NCBI GenBank assembly: GCA_959607715.1
Contig: CAUHNN010000003.1
Location: 62,001-126,000, forward strand
Length of the DNA stretch: 64,000 bases
Reading direction: 5' to 3'
Source of the DNA: an uncultured Eggerthella sp.
Lineage (GTDB): Bacteria; Actinomycetota; Coriobacteriia; Coriobacteriales; Eggerthellaceae
The translations under genes were made by a program, and so were the position numbers. Position 1 is the stretch's first letter. Each line of letters begins with the position of its first letter. This document shows, in pieces, positions 1-8,287 of this stretch. The notes beneath the pieces were generated by a model. It was not told the origin of the DNA and did not search any database. It saw only the letters and a list, made by a program, of their open reading frames with translations.

Positions 1-570
1 GTCAAGATGATTGGTCGGCTCGTCGAGCAGGAGAACCTCGGGATTGCGCGTAAGGAGCTTAGCGAGCGCGATGCGCATCTGCCATCCGCCCGAAAAGTCG
101 CTCGTCATGCGCTCCATGTCTCCTTCGGTGAAGCCGAGGCCGAACAAAACGGAGCGGACGCGCGACTCGAGCTGATAGCCCCCCATCGCCTCGTAGTTGT
201 CGCGGGCGCGCCCGTAGGCAGCGAGCTGGGATTCGGTCGCGTCGTCGCCGAGAGACTGCTCGAGTTCGCGCATGCGTCGCTCCTGCTCAAGGATCTCGCA
301 CTGGGCGGAAAGCACCTCTTCGAAGATGGTGCGCTCCCCCATCTCGATGGCCTCCTGCTCGAGGTAACCGATCTGCGCGCCCTTGGCCAGAACGATACGC
401 CCTTGGTCGGCGTCTTCCTTGCCCGTGATGATGTTGAGCATCGTGGTTTTGCCAGCCCCGTTCGGGCCGACGAGCGCCAGACGATCGTGCTCTTCCAGAC
501 GGAAGGACACGTTGGAAAAAAGAACGCGGGCGCCAAATGATTTGGTGATGTGTTCAAGCTGTAAGATCAT
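1..570 (-). CDS. ABC-F family ATP-binding protein, N-terminal part (runs off the window)
   Basis: This is the first 190 codons of a duplicated-ATPase ABC-F protein, a soluble family that acts on the ribosome (translation factors or antibiotic protection) and has no membrane domain. The start at 570 encodes MILQLEHITKSFG. The first ATPase domain shows Walker A GPNGAGKT near residue 36, the signature SGGW near residue 165, and the Walker B region LLLDEPTNHLD exactly at the window edge. The PTNHLD ending is typical of ABC-F proteins. The linker and second ATPase domain lie outside the window, so the subfamily cannot be set. Confidence 0.9.
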   Translation of the reverse strand, partial: MILQLEHITKSFGARVLFSNVSFRLEEHDRLALVGPNGAGKTTMLNIITGKEDADQGRIVLAKGAQIGYLEQEAIEMGERTIFEEVLSAQCEILEQERRMRELEQSLGDDATESQLAAYGRARDNYEAMGGYQLESRVRSVLFGLGFTEGDMERMTSDFSGGWQMRIALAKLLTRNPEVLLLDEPTNHLD

Positions 571-615
571 AACGATTCATTATAGCCTGTCGCCCTCACG
601 GGCGACACGAGGGAG

Positions 616-1548
616 CTAATCGATGTAGATGATGTCGCGAGAAGAGCGATCAAGCTGGTGATCGCGCACGTAGTCGATGAAATGATCGACACAATACGGG
701 CGATAGTGCTTCTCGCTGAAGCCTAGATACACGGTATGGAAATAACGACGCTTGTCCTCGACGCTATCGTAGAGGGGCTTGACGACGAGATCCTTCGTCG
801 AAAGAGGAAGAAATGTGTTGAGGAGAAGAGCGATTTCCGGCCCCTCGGCGGCGAAGCCGGAAAGGATGGATTCATCCTCGTAGGCGTAGCGCACGTTCTC
901 GATACCGTGGCCCTCGAGAAGTCGCTTCACCGCCTTGCCGATGGGCATTTCACCGCGATACGTGATGAGCTGCTTGTCCCTCAGATCCTCGATCGTCAAA
1001 AACGGCGCCGATGCAAGCGGGCAATAGGCGTTCATGGCGACGACGAGCTGCTGCTCGACGACGGGAATGAACTCAAGGTTCTCACCTTCCACGTCGTCAC
1101 ACGCGCAGAAAACAACGTCGTGCTTTCCCTCGGCGATGCCGGCAAGCAGCTCCTGAGAGGGCTTCTGGCTGATATCGAATTCAGTCGAGTGCTCGGTGGA
1201 TTGAGCGTACGCTTTGAGCAGGCGCGGGATGTAGTCGGTCTGAAGGGTGATGATGCATCCCAAGTCGATGACGCCGCCGTCCCCTTCGCCGGAATAGCCC
1301 TTCATAATGGCAACCCCTTTGTCGAGCTGCTCCAAGGAGGCGTTGACGTAGGTAAGGAACTCGGCGCCATACTTCGTCAGCTCGACGTTGCGCCCGGCCT
1401 TCTGGAACAATGAAACGCCCAGCTCCTGCTCGAGCGAGGAAATAGATCCCGACAGCGTAGGCTGCGTGATGAAAAGCTCCTTAGCAGCACGGGTGTAGTG
1501 CTGAAGCTCGGCAAGCTTGCGAAAATAGTAAAGCTGAGACAGATTCAT
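616..1548 (-). CDS. LysR-family transcriptional regulator
   Basis: The protein has 310 residues, the normal LysR length. Residues 1-60 form the winged helix-turn-helix (MNLSQLYYFRKLAELQHYTRAAKEL, with ITQPTLSGSISSLEQELG), and residues 90-300 form the periplasmic-binding-protein-like effector domain. The gene sits downstream of the MFS/fix/acyl-CoA dehydrogenase cluster on the same strand, but a terminator at 1834-1866 separates them. It has its own perfect -10 TATAAT (1586-1591, minus strand) with a 12-base palindrome just upstream. It may control the neighbouring transporter and dehydrogenase genes, but that is inference; the effector is unknown. Confidence 0.93.
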   Translation of the reverse strand: MNLSQLYYFRKLAELQHYTRAAKELFITQPTLSGSISSLEQELGVSLFQKAGRNVELTKYGAEFLTYVNASLEQLDKGVAIMKGYSGEGDGGVIDLGCIITLQTDYIPRLLKAYAQSTEHSTEFDISQKPSQELLAGIAEGKHDVVFCACDDVEGENLEFIPVVEQQLVVAMNAYCPLASAPFLTIEDLRDKQLITYRGEMPIGKAVKRLLEGHGIENVRYAYEDESILSGFAAEGPEIALLLNTFLPLSTKDLVVKPLYDSVEDKRRYFHTVYLGFSEKHYRPYCVDHFIDYVRDHQLDRSSRDIIYID

Positions 1549-1833
1549 GCGTCATTGCCTTCAATCAAGGGGACTGTAAATCAGAATTATAACGTAAAAC
1601 CGATAAATAATTCCCTTTCTATAGCTATAGCCCCTATGCTGCCTCCATCCAAAGGCGAGCAACACTATCATCTTCCCTTTTCAGCGCGGGTTTTCCCTTT
1701 TTCCCGCCGCAACAGACGAAAAGATCAAACCACGTTTCGTTCGTGCGAAACGAATGGCTTTCAAGCGCACACGGGGCGGCGCGATACGAAATCGACAGCG
1801 AATTCCGCTCCCCATCGAAACAGGCCCTACCGA
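1549..1833. other. Gap upstream of lysR, no gene seen
   Basis: Apart from the lysR promoter at 1586-1630 I see no gene here. The stretch is AT-richer than its neighbours and has no frame with a ribosome binding site or family resemblance. Confidence 0.6.
1586..1630 (-). promoter_or_regulatory. Probable lysR promoter with palindromic site
   Basis: On the minus strand a perfect TATAAT lies at 1586-1591, about 38 bases before the lysR start. The perfect palindrome CTATAGCTATAG occupies 1619-1630, near -40 to -51 of the inferred transcription start. That position would suit an autoregulatory LysR site. The -35 hexamer is poor. Confidence 0.4.
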
Positions 1834-1866
1834 TAAAAATAGGCTCCCGACCGTGGTCGGGAGCCT
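1834..1866 (-). terminator. Intrinsic terminator of the MFS gene
   Basis: A 12-base perfect stem (1841-1852 with 1855-1866) is followed on the minus strand by ATTTTTAT. It lies 36 bases after the stop of the MFS gene. It also has three T on the plus side, so it may be weakly bidirectional. Confidence 0.85.
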
Positions 1867-1901
1867 TTCTGCACTATGGCGCGGTGCGAACAGTACGAAT
1901 A

Positions 1902-3209
1902 CTAGTCGCGCATCTTCTCCATTGCGCTATAGCCGAACTGCTTCTTGAAGCGAGACATGACGTAGAGAGCCATGAGGATACCGACGATTGCAGCGATGAG
2001 GAGAAGAACCATCATGATCCAAACAGCGCTTGCCTCACCAACGGACTTGGTCATGCTGCCGACGACGAAGGGCAGGAAGACCGAGGCGAAGCCCATGAAG
2101 GTGTAGTACATACCAACGTTGCGACCACGAGGACCAGGACACATCATCTGACGGAGCGTAACGCCGGTCTGAAGCATACCGCCAGCAGCGGAGAAGCCAA
2201 GAACAGCGATTGCGACGTAAACGACGCCTGCACCGAGGTTGAGCGGCAGAGCGATGATGACGAGCGCGAGAGCACAGGCAGCCAAGATGGCGTCGATCAG
2301 GATGACCTTGATCGGGGTCCAGCGAAGCTTGCCCATCATCCATGCCCAGAAGAGGACGGCGATAACCGAACCAACCGTATAGATGGAAGTCAGGCCGGCC
2401 GCAGCCGTGGCGTCGAGACCGAGGTTGGTGATGCCGAACTGCTTGGTGTACTGCTGAGCACCATACATGATGAACATGATGATGAAGCCGAAGAAGAGGG
2501 TAAGGAAGTTGACCAAACCATTAGGCTGCTCGAGCATAGCGTCCTTTGCAGCCTGGATTTCGGCTTCTGCCTTGTTCTTGGCGGCATTGTCGTTGGAGTC
2601 CCCAGCAGACATCTTGCGTTCATCGTCGTAGACGAACGGGGTGGCCATAGCCATGATCACGCAGATGATGGACATGGCGATGGGGATGTAGATGTTGATG
2701 TGCCAGGAAGCACCGCTGTTGATGGCCGCGAGAAGCGGGTAGACGATACCGGAGATCGAGATGACAAGCTTGATGCCGATCGTCGTCGAAGCCGAGTACT
2801 TCGGATTCGCTTCAGCGATCGCAGGATAGAGCGAGCCGTCCCAGAAGCCCGACGTTGCAACGCCGGAGAGGAAACCTGCAACGCAGGCGACGGTCGCGTT
2901 ATCCGTCATAAGCATGATGACGAAGGAGATGACGTACAGGATGCCGCCTCCGACTGCCATGATCTTGCGTCCGATGCGGTCGGAAATCTCTCCGCCGATC
3001 CAAACGCTGACGAATTTACCGACGCCGACCCAGGTGATAGCCGCGGAAACCGCCGCTGCACCTGCAGCCGCATCGGTAAATCCCCATTGAGTGTAGAAGT
3101 TGACTTGGTTCTGGCTGAAGATGATCGCCTGGACACCATGCGTCAAGTAACACATATAGACGGTGGCGATGGCGAACATGTACTTCGTTGCTTGCTTTGC
3201 CGCACTCAT
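1902..3209 (-). CDS. MFS transporter next to the fix/acyl-CoA dehydrogenase cluster
   Basis: The protein has 435 residues and about 12 hydrophobic segments, and belongs to the major facilitator superfamily in the inner membrane. The loop 2-3 motif appears as GGEISDRIGRK near residues 77-87, and the long central cytoplasmic loop is charged (DDERKMSAGDSNDN). The substrate cannot be read from the sequence. It does not resemble the two AAHS-like paralogues at 10.7-14.2 kb. Its upstream region carries an ATCCAATAGA element 110 bases before the start, almost identical to the element found 113 bases before both acyl-CoA dehydrogenase genes. This makes it a candidate importer of the substrate of that pathway. 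Confidence 0.9.
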   Translation of the reverse strand: MSAAKQATKYMFAIATVYMCYLTHGVQAIIFSQNQVNFYTQWGFTDAAAGAAAVSAAITWVGVGKFVSVWIGGEISDRIGRKIMAVGGGILYVISFVIMLMTDNATVACVAGFLSGVATSGFWDGSLYPAIAEANPKYSASTTIGIKLVISISGIVYPLLAAINSGASWHINIYIPIAMSIICVIMAMATPFVYDDERKMSAGDSNDNAAKNKAEAEIQAAKDAMLEQPNGLVNFLTLFFGFIIMFIMYGAQQYTKQFGITNLGLDATAAAGLTSIYTVGSVIAVLFWAWMMGKLRWTPIKVILIDAILAACALALVIIALPLNLGAGVVYVAIAVLGFSAAGGMLQTGVTLRQMMCPGPRGRNVGMYYTFMGFASVFLPFVVGSMTKSVGEASAVWIMMVLLLIAAIVGILMALYVMSRFKKQFGYSAMEKMRD

Positions 3210-3583
3210 ACACTGCTCCTTTCCTTATGCCTTTTCGGTTCCGCACTTCGGTCCCCTTACGACGAAATGCACACAAACCGTCTTAATAATGAACATGTTA
3301 TTCATCAGTTCTTCTTATATCCAATAGATTGCAGTGATACCTTTGGGATCACTTGATAATTCTGATGAATGGTGTCAGTTTTTCTAAACATATCGTCTGA
3401 TCTGCGAATTTAGTAAATTGAAATGATTAATTCTTTGCAAAATGTTCCATGAGAAAGCGATGCCGAGATCGTCATCGAGCTCAGTACTATACGAAAAGGT
3501 AACGATTCAAACGGCTGATTTCATCGCCCAAAAATTCGATGGAACCACCGACCTCACCCCTTCCTCCAACCACTCCTCTCAAC
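3210..3583. other. Gap upstream of the MFS gene, no gene seen
   Basis: This AT-rich intergenic stretch holds the regulatory elements at 3319-3352. I see no coding frame with a ribosome binding site. A 67-codon plus-strand frame at 3442-3645 has no family resemblance and runs through the fixX terminator. Confidence 0.6.
3319..3352 (-). promoter_or_regulatory. Upstream elements of the MFS gene
   Basis: Two elements are adjacent. ATCCAATAGA (3319-3328; TCTATTGGAT in promoter orientation) matches 8 of 10 bases of the element before the two acyl-CoA dehydrogenases. The inverted repeat GTGATACCTTTGGGATCAC (3334-3352) has arms that match except next to the centre and looks like a dimer operator. 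The TTGGAT within the first element could be a -35 with TAACAT 18 bases on. Confidence 0.4.
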
Positions 3584-3612
3584 AAAAAAGGCCCGTCGCA
3601 ATGACGGGCCTT
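3584..3612 (-). terminator. Terminator after fixX
   Basis: A 10-base stem (3588-3597 with 3603-3612, loop GCAAT) is followed on the minus strand by a run of six T. It lies 36 bases after the fixX stop and closes the fix cluster. Confidence 0.88.
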
Positions 3613-3647
3613 AGGTTTCAAAGGAAAAGCTCTACTAAGCGATAATC

Positions 3648-3947
3648 CTAGCCGAAGCGATACTCGACACCCATGGTGGGCTGAGGATACTCCCATTTCT
3701 CGAGGATGGTTTCACCACAGATCATGCGGCACGTACCGCACTCGAGGCAACCAGCATAGTCGAAGATGGGATCGTCGCCCTCAGCGGGCATCTTGTAGAG
3801 AGCTGCAGGGCAGCACATGACGAGCTTCTGGAACTCAGGATCGGAAGCCTTAACGCCTTCCTTGATCTTGATATGGGCGTTCTCCTCGTCAACATTGAAC
3901 TTGTTGAGAGAGAGCTTTTCGTCGACGTTGACCGTGATATCGATCAT
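3648..3947 (-). CDS. fixX: FixX-type ferredoxin-like protein
   Basis: The protein has 99 residues, the usual FixX length. It carries one [4Fe-4S] motif, C67-x2-C70-x2-C73-x3-C77 (CLECGTCRMIC), and the extra pair C45-C46-P. FixX is the iron-sulfur partner of FixC in the membrane-associated FixABCX complex, which links NADH oxidation to reduction of ferredoxin or flavodoxin and quinone by electron bifurcation. The start overlaps the fixC stop by 4 bases, so the two are translationally coupled. Confidence 0.93.
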   Translation of the reverse strand: MIDITVNVDEKLSLNKFNVDEENAHIKIKEGVKASDPEFQKLVMCCPAALYKMPAEGDDPIFDYAGCLECGTCRMICGETILEKWEYPQPTMGVEYRFG

Positions 3948-5230
3948 AGAGCCTTCACTCCCTTCATTGCGACCTTGCCAAGCTTGAAGAGACCCTGCTT
4001 CTTGACTTCGGGAAGAGCGATCTTCATGACATGCTTACGGGCTTCGCCGTCAACCATGAAGAGCGGGGTCATGATGTCGCGGATCATCTCCGGATAGCCG
4101 CGGAACATGCCGGGGCAGTTCTCGAGGAACTCGGGAGCGTCAGCGTACATCTTCATGTCGCGCATGACGAAGGAGTTGTCGAGCATGGTCTTGTACTCAG
4201 ACAGACCAGCCTTAGAAGTATCGCCAGCATCGAGAGCCTTGATGGCAGCCTTAGCAGCGATCTCACCAGAAGCAACAGCCAGATCCATACCGCGAACGGT
4301 GTAGCCAAGGTTCATGCAGAGCATGGCGGCATCGCCAGCAACCAGAACGCCGTCGCCGACGATCTCGGGCATCATCTTGAGGCCACCCTCGGGAACGACG
4401 TGACCGGAGTACTCAACGGTCTTGCCGCCTGCGATCAAAGGTTTGATCTCGGGACGGTTCTTGAAGTTCTCGAGCATCTGGTAAACCGGGATGTCCTGCT
4501 TGAGGACTTCGCTCATCGTGGCAACGATGCCGACGGAAACGGACTCCTGGTTAGCGTAAACGAATGCGCCACCGATGATGCCGTTGGAGCAATCACCCGC
4601 GAAAAGCCAGGAAGCGCCTTCACCGGGGTTGCAGAGGAAGCGGCTCTCGATGGTCTCGGCGGGAAGCTCGATGGTCTCCTTGGCGCCGACAGCGACCTGA
4701 TGGATAGCAGGAGCCTTCTTCGACAGTCCGACCTTGGAGGTCAGGAGGGAGTTGACGCCATCAGCGAGGATGACCACGTCGGAGGTGATCTCGTCACCGA
4801 AAGCGTTGATGCCCTTGACCTTACCGTCTTCAACGATGAGGTCTTCGACGGCGATGCCGTAAATGAACTCGGCACCGGCGTTCTCAGCCTGCTCGGCAAG
4901 CCACTGGTCGAAGGGACCGCGCAGAACGGAGTAGGACTCCTTGCCGGCTTCCTCGAGCTCACGAGCGGAGTAGTCGACGGTGAAGTTGGAGTCGGGGGAC
5001 ATGAGGGAGATGCGCTCATGCGTGATCTTGCGCTGCAAGGGAGCTTCCTGATAATTCGGGAAGACCTTGGCGAGCGAATGCGTGTAGATACGGCCGCCCG
5101 TCATGTTCTTCGCGCCAGCGTAGTTACCACGCTCGACGACGAGAACCGACTTGCCGGCGGACGCCAGGGTATAGGCAGCGACAGAACCAGCGCAGCCTGC
5201 ACCGACGACGATCGCGTCAAAATCGGACAT
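3944..5230 (-). CDS. fixC: FixC-type FAD-dependent oxidoreductase (ETF-quinone oxidoreductase family)
   Basis: The protein has 428 residues. The N-terminal dinucleotide fold reads VVGAGCAGSVAAYTLASAG (residues 8-26), followed by an acidic turn at VVERG. The C-terminal part (VAGDAAMLCMNLGYTVRGMD, near residues 295-314) is the conserved FAD/substrate region of FixC and GeranylGeranyl-reductase-like proteins. In FixABCX it receives electrons from the FixAB flavins and passes them to quinone. A ribosome binding site AAGGA precedes the start. A strong terminator hairpin lies between this gene and fixB, so its expression probably depends on read-through. Confidence 0.93.
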   Translation of the reverse strand: MSDFDAIVVGAGCAGSVAAYTLASAGKSVLVVERGNYAGAKNMTGGRIYTHSLAKVFPNYQEAPLQRKITHERISLMSPDSNFTVDYSARELEEAGKESYSVLRGPFDQWLAEQAENAGAEFIYGIAVEDLIVEDGKVKGINAFGDEITSDVVILADGVNSLLTSKVGLSKKAPAIHQVAVGAKETIELPAETIESRFLCNPGEGASWLFAGDCSNGIIGGAFVYANQESVSVGIVATMSEVLKQDIPVYQMLENFKNRPEIKPLIAGGKTVEYSGHVVPEGGLKMMPEIVGDGVLVAGDAAMLCMNLGYTVRGMDLAVASGEIAAKAAIKALDAGDTSKAGLSEYKTMLDNSFVMRDMKMYADAPEFLENCPGMFRGYPEMIRDIMTPLFMVDGEARKHVMKIALPEVKKQGLFKLGKVAMKGVKAL

Positions 5231-5254
5231 GCTTTTCCTTTCAGAGAGTGAACA

Positions 5255-5285
5255 TAAAAAACAGGGCGCAGTTACCTGCGCCCTG
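5255..5285 (-). terminator. Intrinsic terminator inside the fix cluster, between fixB and fixC
   Basis: A perfect 10-base stem (CAGGGCGCAG 5262-5271 with CTGCGCCCTG 5276-5285, four-base loop) is followed on the minus strand by six T. It begins 13 bases after the fixB stop and ends about 25 bases before the fixC start. No promoter fits between it and fixC, so it probably sets a lower level of fixCX than fixAB. Confidence 0.85.
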
Positions 5286-5297
5286 CATCATAAGCGT

Positions 5298-6182
5298 TTA
5301 CAGCTTTTCGATCAAGGCAGGAAGAACCTTGTAGATATCGCCAACGATACCGTAGTCGCACTGCTTGAAGATCGGAGCGTTCTGATCCTTGTTCACAGCG
5401 ATGATGGTGTCAGCACCCTGAACGCCAACCATGTGCTGCATCTGGCCAGAAATGCCGAGGGCGATGTAGGCCTTCGGAGCAAGCTGAAGACCGGAAACGC
5501 CGATGTAGAGGTTGCGGGGCAGCCAATCGACGTTCTCAGCGAGAGGACGAGAGCAGCCGAGCTCGCCGCCGACCTTAGCGCCGAGATCGCGAGCCATCTG
5601 AAGATCAGCTTCCTCAGCGAAGCCACGACCTGCGCCGATGACAACGTCGCACTTGGTAAGGTCAGCGCCCTCACGGGGAACTTCCTTGGTGCCACGAAGA
5701 ACGAGCGGCTTAGCAGGAGCAGCATAGGCGATGGTCTCGACGTCGTCGGAACCGGTTGCCTCAGCCTCGGCGAAAGCGGTAGCAGCAACGGTGTAGACCT
5801 TTGCGCCAGTTGCCTTCTGCTTGGTTGCGGCGAGACCGCCGAAGTACATGTTGGTCACGACATCGCCATCGAAAGCAGCAACGTCGGAAACAACCGCGGT
5901 GCCAAGCTTGGCAGCGAGAAGACCAGCGAGGATCTTGTTGCGGGGAGTGGGCTCAACGAGAACAACGTCGGGCTGAGCGGCGTCATAGGCAGCCTGGACA
6001 CCGGCAGCGGCGTTCTCGACGGGCTCGCCAGCGGGAAGCTCAACGTCATAGGCCTTGTCGGCAACGCCGGTCAGGGGAGCACCCTTAACGACGGCGAGAA
6101 CGACTTCGTCAGCGATGGTACGAGCACCAGCGCAGAGGCTACGCTGAGCGTCGGTGGATTCTGCAAGAACAAATGCTTTCAT
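5298..6182 (-). CDS. fixB: FixB, electron transfer flavoprotein alpha subunit
   Basis: The protein has 294 residues. The C-terminal half is the ETF-alpha FAD-binding domain: VIGAGRGF near residue 176, then CSRPLAENVDWLPRN, GVSGLQLAPK, GISGQMQHMVG and NKDQNAPIF. The N-terminal half is the alpha/beta ETF fold. It pairs with FixA to form the bifurcating flavoprotein of the FixABCX complex. It lies 20 bases after fixA on the same strand. Codon use is strongly biased, as for well-expressed genes. Confidence 0.95.
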   Translation of the reverse strand: MKAFVLAESTDAQRSLCAGARTIADEVVLAVVKGAPLTGVADKAYDVELPAGEPVENAAAGVQAAYDAAQPDVVLVEPTPRNKILAGLLAAKLGTAVVSDVAAFDGDVVTNMYFGGLAATKQKATGAKVYTVAATAFAEAEATGSDDVETIAYAAPAKPLVLRGTKEVPREGADLTKCDVVIGAGRGFAEEADLQMARDLGAKVGGELGCSRPLAENVDWLPRNLYIGVSGLQLAPKAYIALGISGQMQHMVGVQGADTIIAVNKDQNAPIFKQCDYGIVGDIYKVLPALIEKL

Positions 6183-6202
6183 GTTTCAGTACCGCCTTCT
6201 GT

Positions 6203-6955
6203 TTACTTGAGTGCCTCGGCAACAGCTGCCGCGAATGCGTCAATGTCGCCTTCTTCGAAGATCTGCTGCTTACGGGGTGCGAGCTCAGGAGCCTTGATCT
6301 CCTCGATCTCGATCTTGGCATCAACACCGCCGGCGAGTTCGTCGACGCTGGAAGGCTTCTTGCCTGCTGCGAGAATCTCACGCATACCGGGGATACGGGG
6401 CTCACCGATGGAGGGAGAGACGGCGATAACGGCAGGAAGGGGAACCTCGATCTCCTCGACTTCTTCCTCGAGGGTGCGCTCGACGACGACCTTGTCGCCT
6501 TCGGCAGCGATGGAGGTAACCTCGTTGATGGTGGGAACGCCGAGAGCTGCAGCGAGCTGGACGTTGACCTGGCCTGCGTAGAAGTCAGCAGAGCCGTCAC
6601 CGGTGATGATCAGGTCGTAATCGGAAGCCTTCTCATCGATGATGCCCTTCAGAACCTGAGCGGTTGCGAAGGAGTCGGCGGTCTCCAGAGCATCGTCTGC
6701 GACCATGAAGAGCTCGTCGACGCCGCGGGACAGGATGTCCTTCTTCAGCTTAGCGTCGGTTGCCTTGGTGGTAGCAGCGCTGATGACGACAACAGAGCCA
6801 TCGTTGGCAGCTGCGAGCTGAGCAGCGGCCTCGATTGCGTTCTTGTCGTAAGAGCTGATGACCTGGTGTGCCTTGGAGTAGTCGAGCGAACGGTCACCAG
6901 AGACGAAGATGTCCTGGTCGTCCGCAACTACCTTGACTGCGACAACGATTTTCAT
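6203..6955 (-). CDS. fixA: FixA, electron transfer flavoprotein beta subunit
   Basis: The protein has 250 residues, matching ETF-beta/FixA. It begins MKIVVAVKVVADDQDIFVSGD. Typical regions are NAIEAAAQLAA (about 40-50), the TGDGSADFYAGQVNVQLAAALG segment near residue 118 that lines the nucleotide site, and VSPSIGEPRIPGMREILAA near residue 177. It binds NAD(H)/flavin with FixB. AGGAG lies 9 bases before the start. It follows the CaiA-like dehydrogenase by 68 bases on the same strand. Confidence 0.95.
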   Translation of the reverse strand: MKIVVAVKVVADDQDIFVSGDRSLDYSKAHQVISSYDKNAIEAAAQLAAANDGSVVVISAATTKATDAKLKKDILSRGVDELFMVADDALETADSFATAQVLKGIIDEKASDYDLIITGDGSADFYAGQVNVQLAAALGVPTINEVTSIAAEGDKVVVERTLEEEVEEIEVPLPAVIAVSPSIGEPRIPGMREILAAGKKPSSVDELAGGVDAKIEIEEIKAPELAPRKQQIFEEGDIDAFAAAVAEALK

Positions 6956-7023
6956 ACTTTCTTGCTCCTATTCTCCTTGTATTACCTACAAATGGGAGTT
7001 GTCCGTGCTGTCAAAGCGCGTAA

Positions 7024-8175
7024 TTACTTATACCACTTCGGAACAGCACGACCGGCGATATAGTCCATGACTTCACAAGTACCGCCAGCGAGCATATTAC
7101 CACGAAGATCGCGCCAAATGCGACCAACGCGAACCTCATCGGTATAACCAAGGCCGCCATAGATCTCGATAGCGTTGTCAGCGACCTGAAGATGAGCGCG
7201 CGTGCCCCAGGACTTCAGCATGGCGATGTCAGCGTTGATCGACTCGCCCTGGTCGAGCTTCCAGAGGCAGTAGTAGAGCCAATGACGGGTCTGCTGAAGG
7301 ATGATCTCGTTCTGCTCGATGAGGGCCTGAACGCGGGGGTTGGTGACGATCGGCTTGTTGAAGGCGATGCGCTCCTTGGCATATGCAACGGCATCGTTCT
7401 GAGCGGCCTGAGCAAGACCAAGGCCCTGAGCGACGACGAGGCAGCGCTCGAACTCGAAGTTCTTCATGAGGAGAAGCCAGCCAGCGCCAGCCTCACCGAT
7501 GCGAGCGGATTCCTCGACGACGACGTTATCGAAGAAGACGTCAACGAAGGGAACGGTGTGCTGACCGAGCTTGGAGAGATGAGCGGTGGAAACGCCCTCG
7601 GTCTCGCGCTTGACGAGCCACAGGGACATCTTGTTGTTCTCGCGAGCGGGATCCTCGTCCTTGCAGATGACGATGTAGTAAGGAACGTCGGCGCCGTTGG
7701 TGACCCAAGTCTTCTGGCCATTGAGGACGTACGTGCCGTCAGCCTGCTTCTTGGAGGTCATGGTCATACCCATGTTGTCAGAGCCTGCAGCGGGCTCGGA
7801 AAGGCAGAGAGCCGCAACGGACTGACCGGACTTTTCGTACTCTTCCATGATGACGGAAGACTGCTCGGGGGTACCGAACTCAGCGAGGTCGGCGCAAGCG
7901 AGCATGCCAGTCATGAAGGGAGTCATGGCACCGGTGAACTCATAGAGCTTCTCGGTCATGAGGCCCAAGGTGACGTGATCCGTGGGGATGCCGCCAACCT
8001 CTTCAGGAAGACCCATGAAGGGGAAGCCAGCGTCGCGGTATGCGTCCTGAGCCTCAGCGGTAACCTGATGGTTCTCGTACATCTGCCTTACGGATTCGTC
8101 ATCAAAGTAGCGATCAGCGTACTCCTTGAGGGACTCGACAAGAAGCTCCTGCTCGTCGGTAAGACCATAATCCAT
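7024..8175 (-). CDS. CaiA-like acyl-CoA dehydrogenase / enoyl-CoA reductase lacking the usual catalytic Glu
   Basis: The start at 8175 (MDYGLTDEQELL) is chosen because GGAGAAGGAG precedes it; a start 24 bases upstream has none. The protein has 383 residues. Family signatures are CLSEPAAGSDNMG near residue 125 and the C-terminal RDLRGNMLAGGT. Where ordinary acyl-CoA dehydrogenases have the catalytic base (EGT), this protein has Gly364 (GGT). E. coli CaiA, the crotonobetainyl-CoA reductase, also has GG here and shares the start MDxxLxDEQEL and the GRAVxKxY end. The role is therefore probably reduction of an enoyl-CoA with electrons from FixAB, in the cytoplasm. No CaiB, CaiC or CaiD homologue is in the window, so the substrate is unknown. 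Confidence 0.9.
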   Translation of the reverse strand: MDYGLTDEQELLVESLKEYADRYFDDESVRQMYENHQVTAEAQDAYRDAGFPFMGLPEEVGGIPTDHVTLGLMTEKLYEFTGAMTPFMTGMLACADLAEFGTPEQSSVIMEEYEKSGQSVAALCLSEPAAGSDNMGMTMTSKKQADGTYVLNGQKTWVTNGADVPYYIVICKDEDPARENNKMSLWLVKRETEGVSTAHLSKLGQHTVPFVDVFFDNVVVEESARIGEAGAGWLLLMKNFEFERCLVVAQGLGLAQAAQNDAVAYAKERIAFNKPIVTNPRVQALIEQNEIILQQTRHWLYYCLWKLDQGESINADIAMLKSWGTRAHLQVADNAIEIYGGLGYTDEVRVGRIWRDLRGNMLAGGTCEVMDYIAGRAVPKWYK

Positions 8176-8287
8176 AATCTTCTCCTTCTCCTCGCCCACC
8201 CTCGAGCGGACGAACTCTTCCTGGCATGAGAAAACGCCAGAAACCGGACTTTCTGATGGGTCAAGTTTGAGACTGAACTATCGCTAC

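Noticed and set aside
1743..3356. A 537-codon plus-strand frame over the MFS gene
   Set aside because: Its composition (rich in H, D and E runs) is the mirror of membrane-protein codons on the other strand. The minus-strand MFS protein is convincing.
4031..5251. A 406-codon plus-strand frame over fixC
   Set aside because: It has no motif or ribosome binding site and runs antisense to a recognised fixC.
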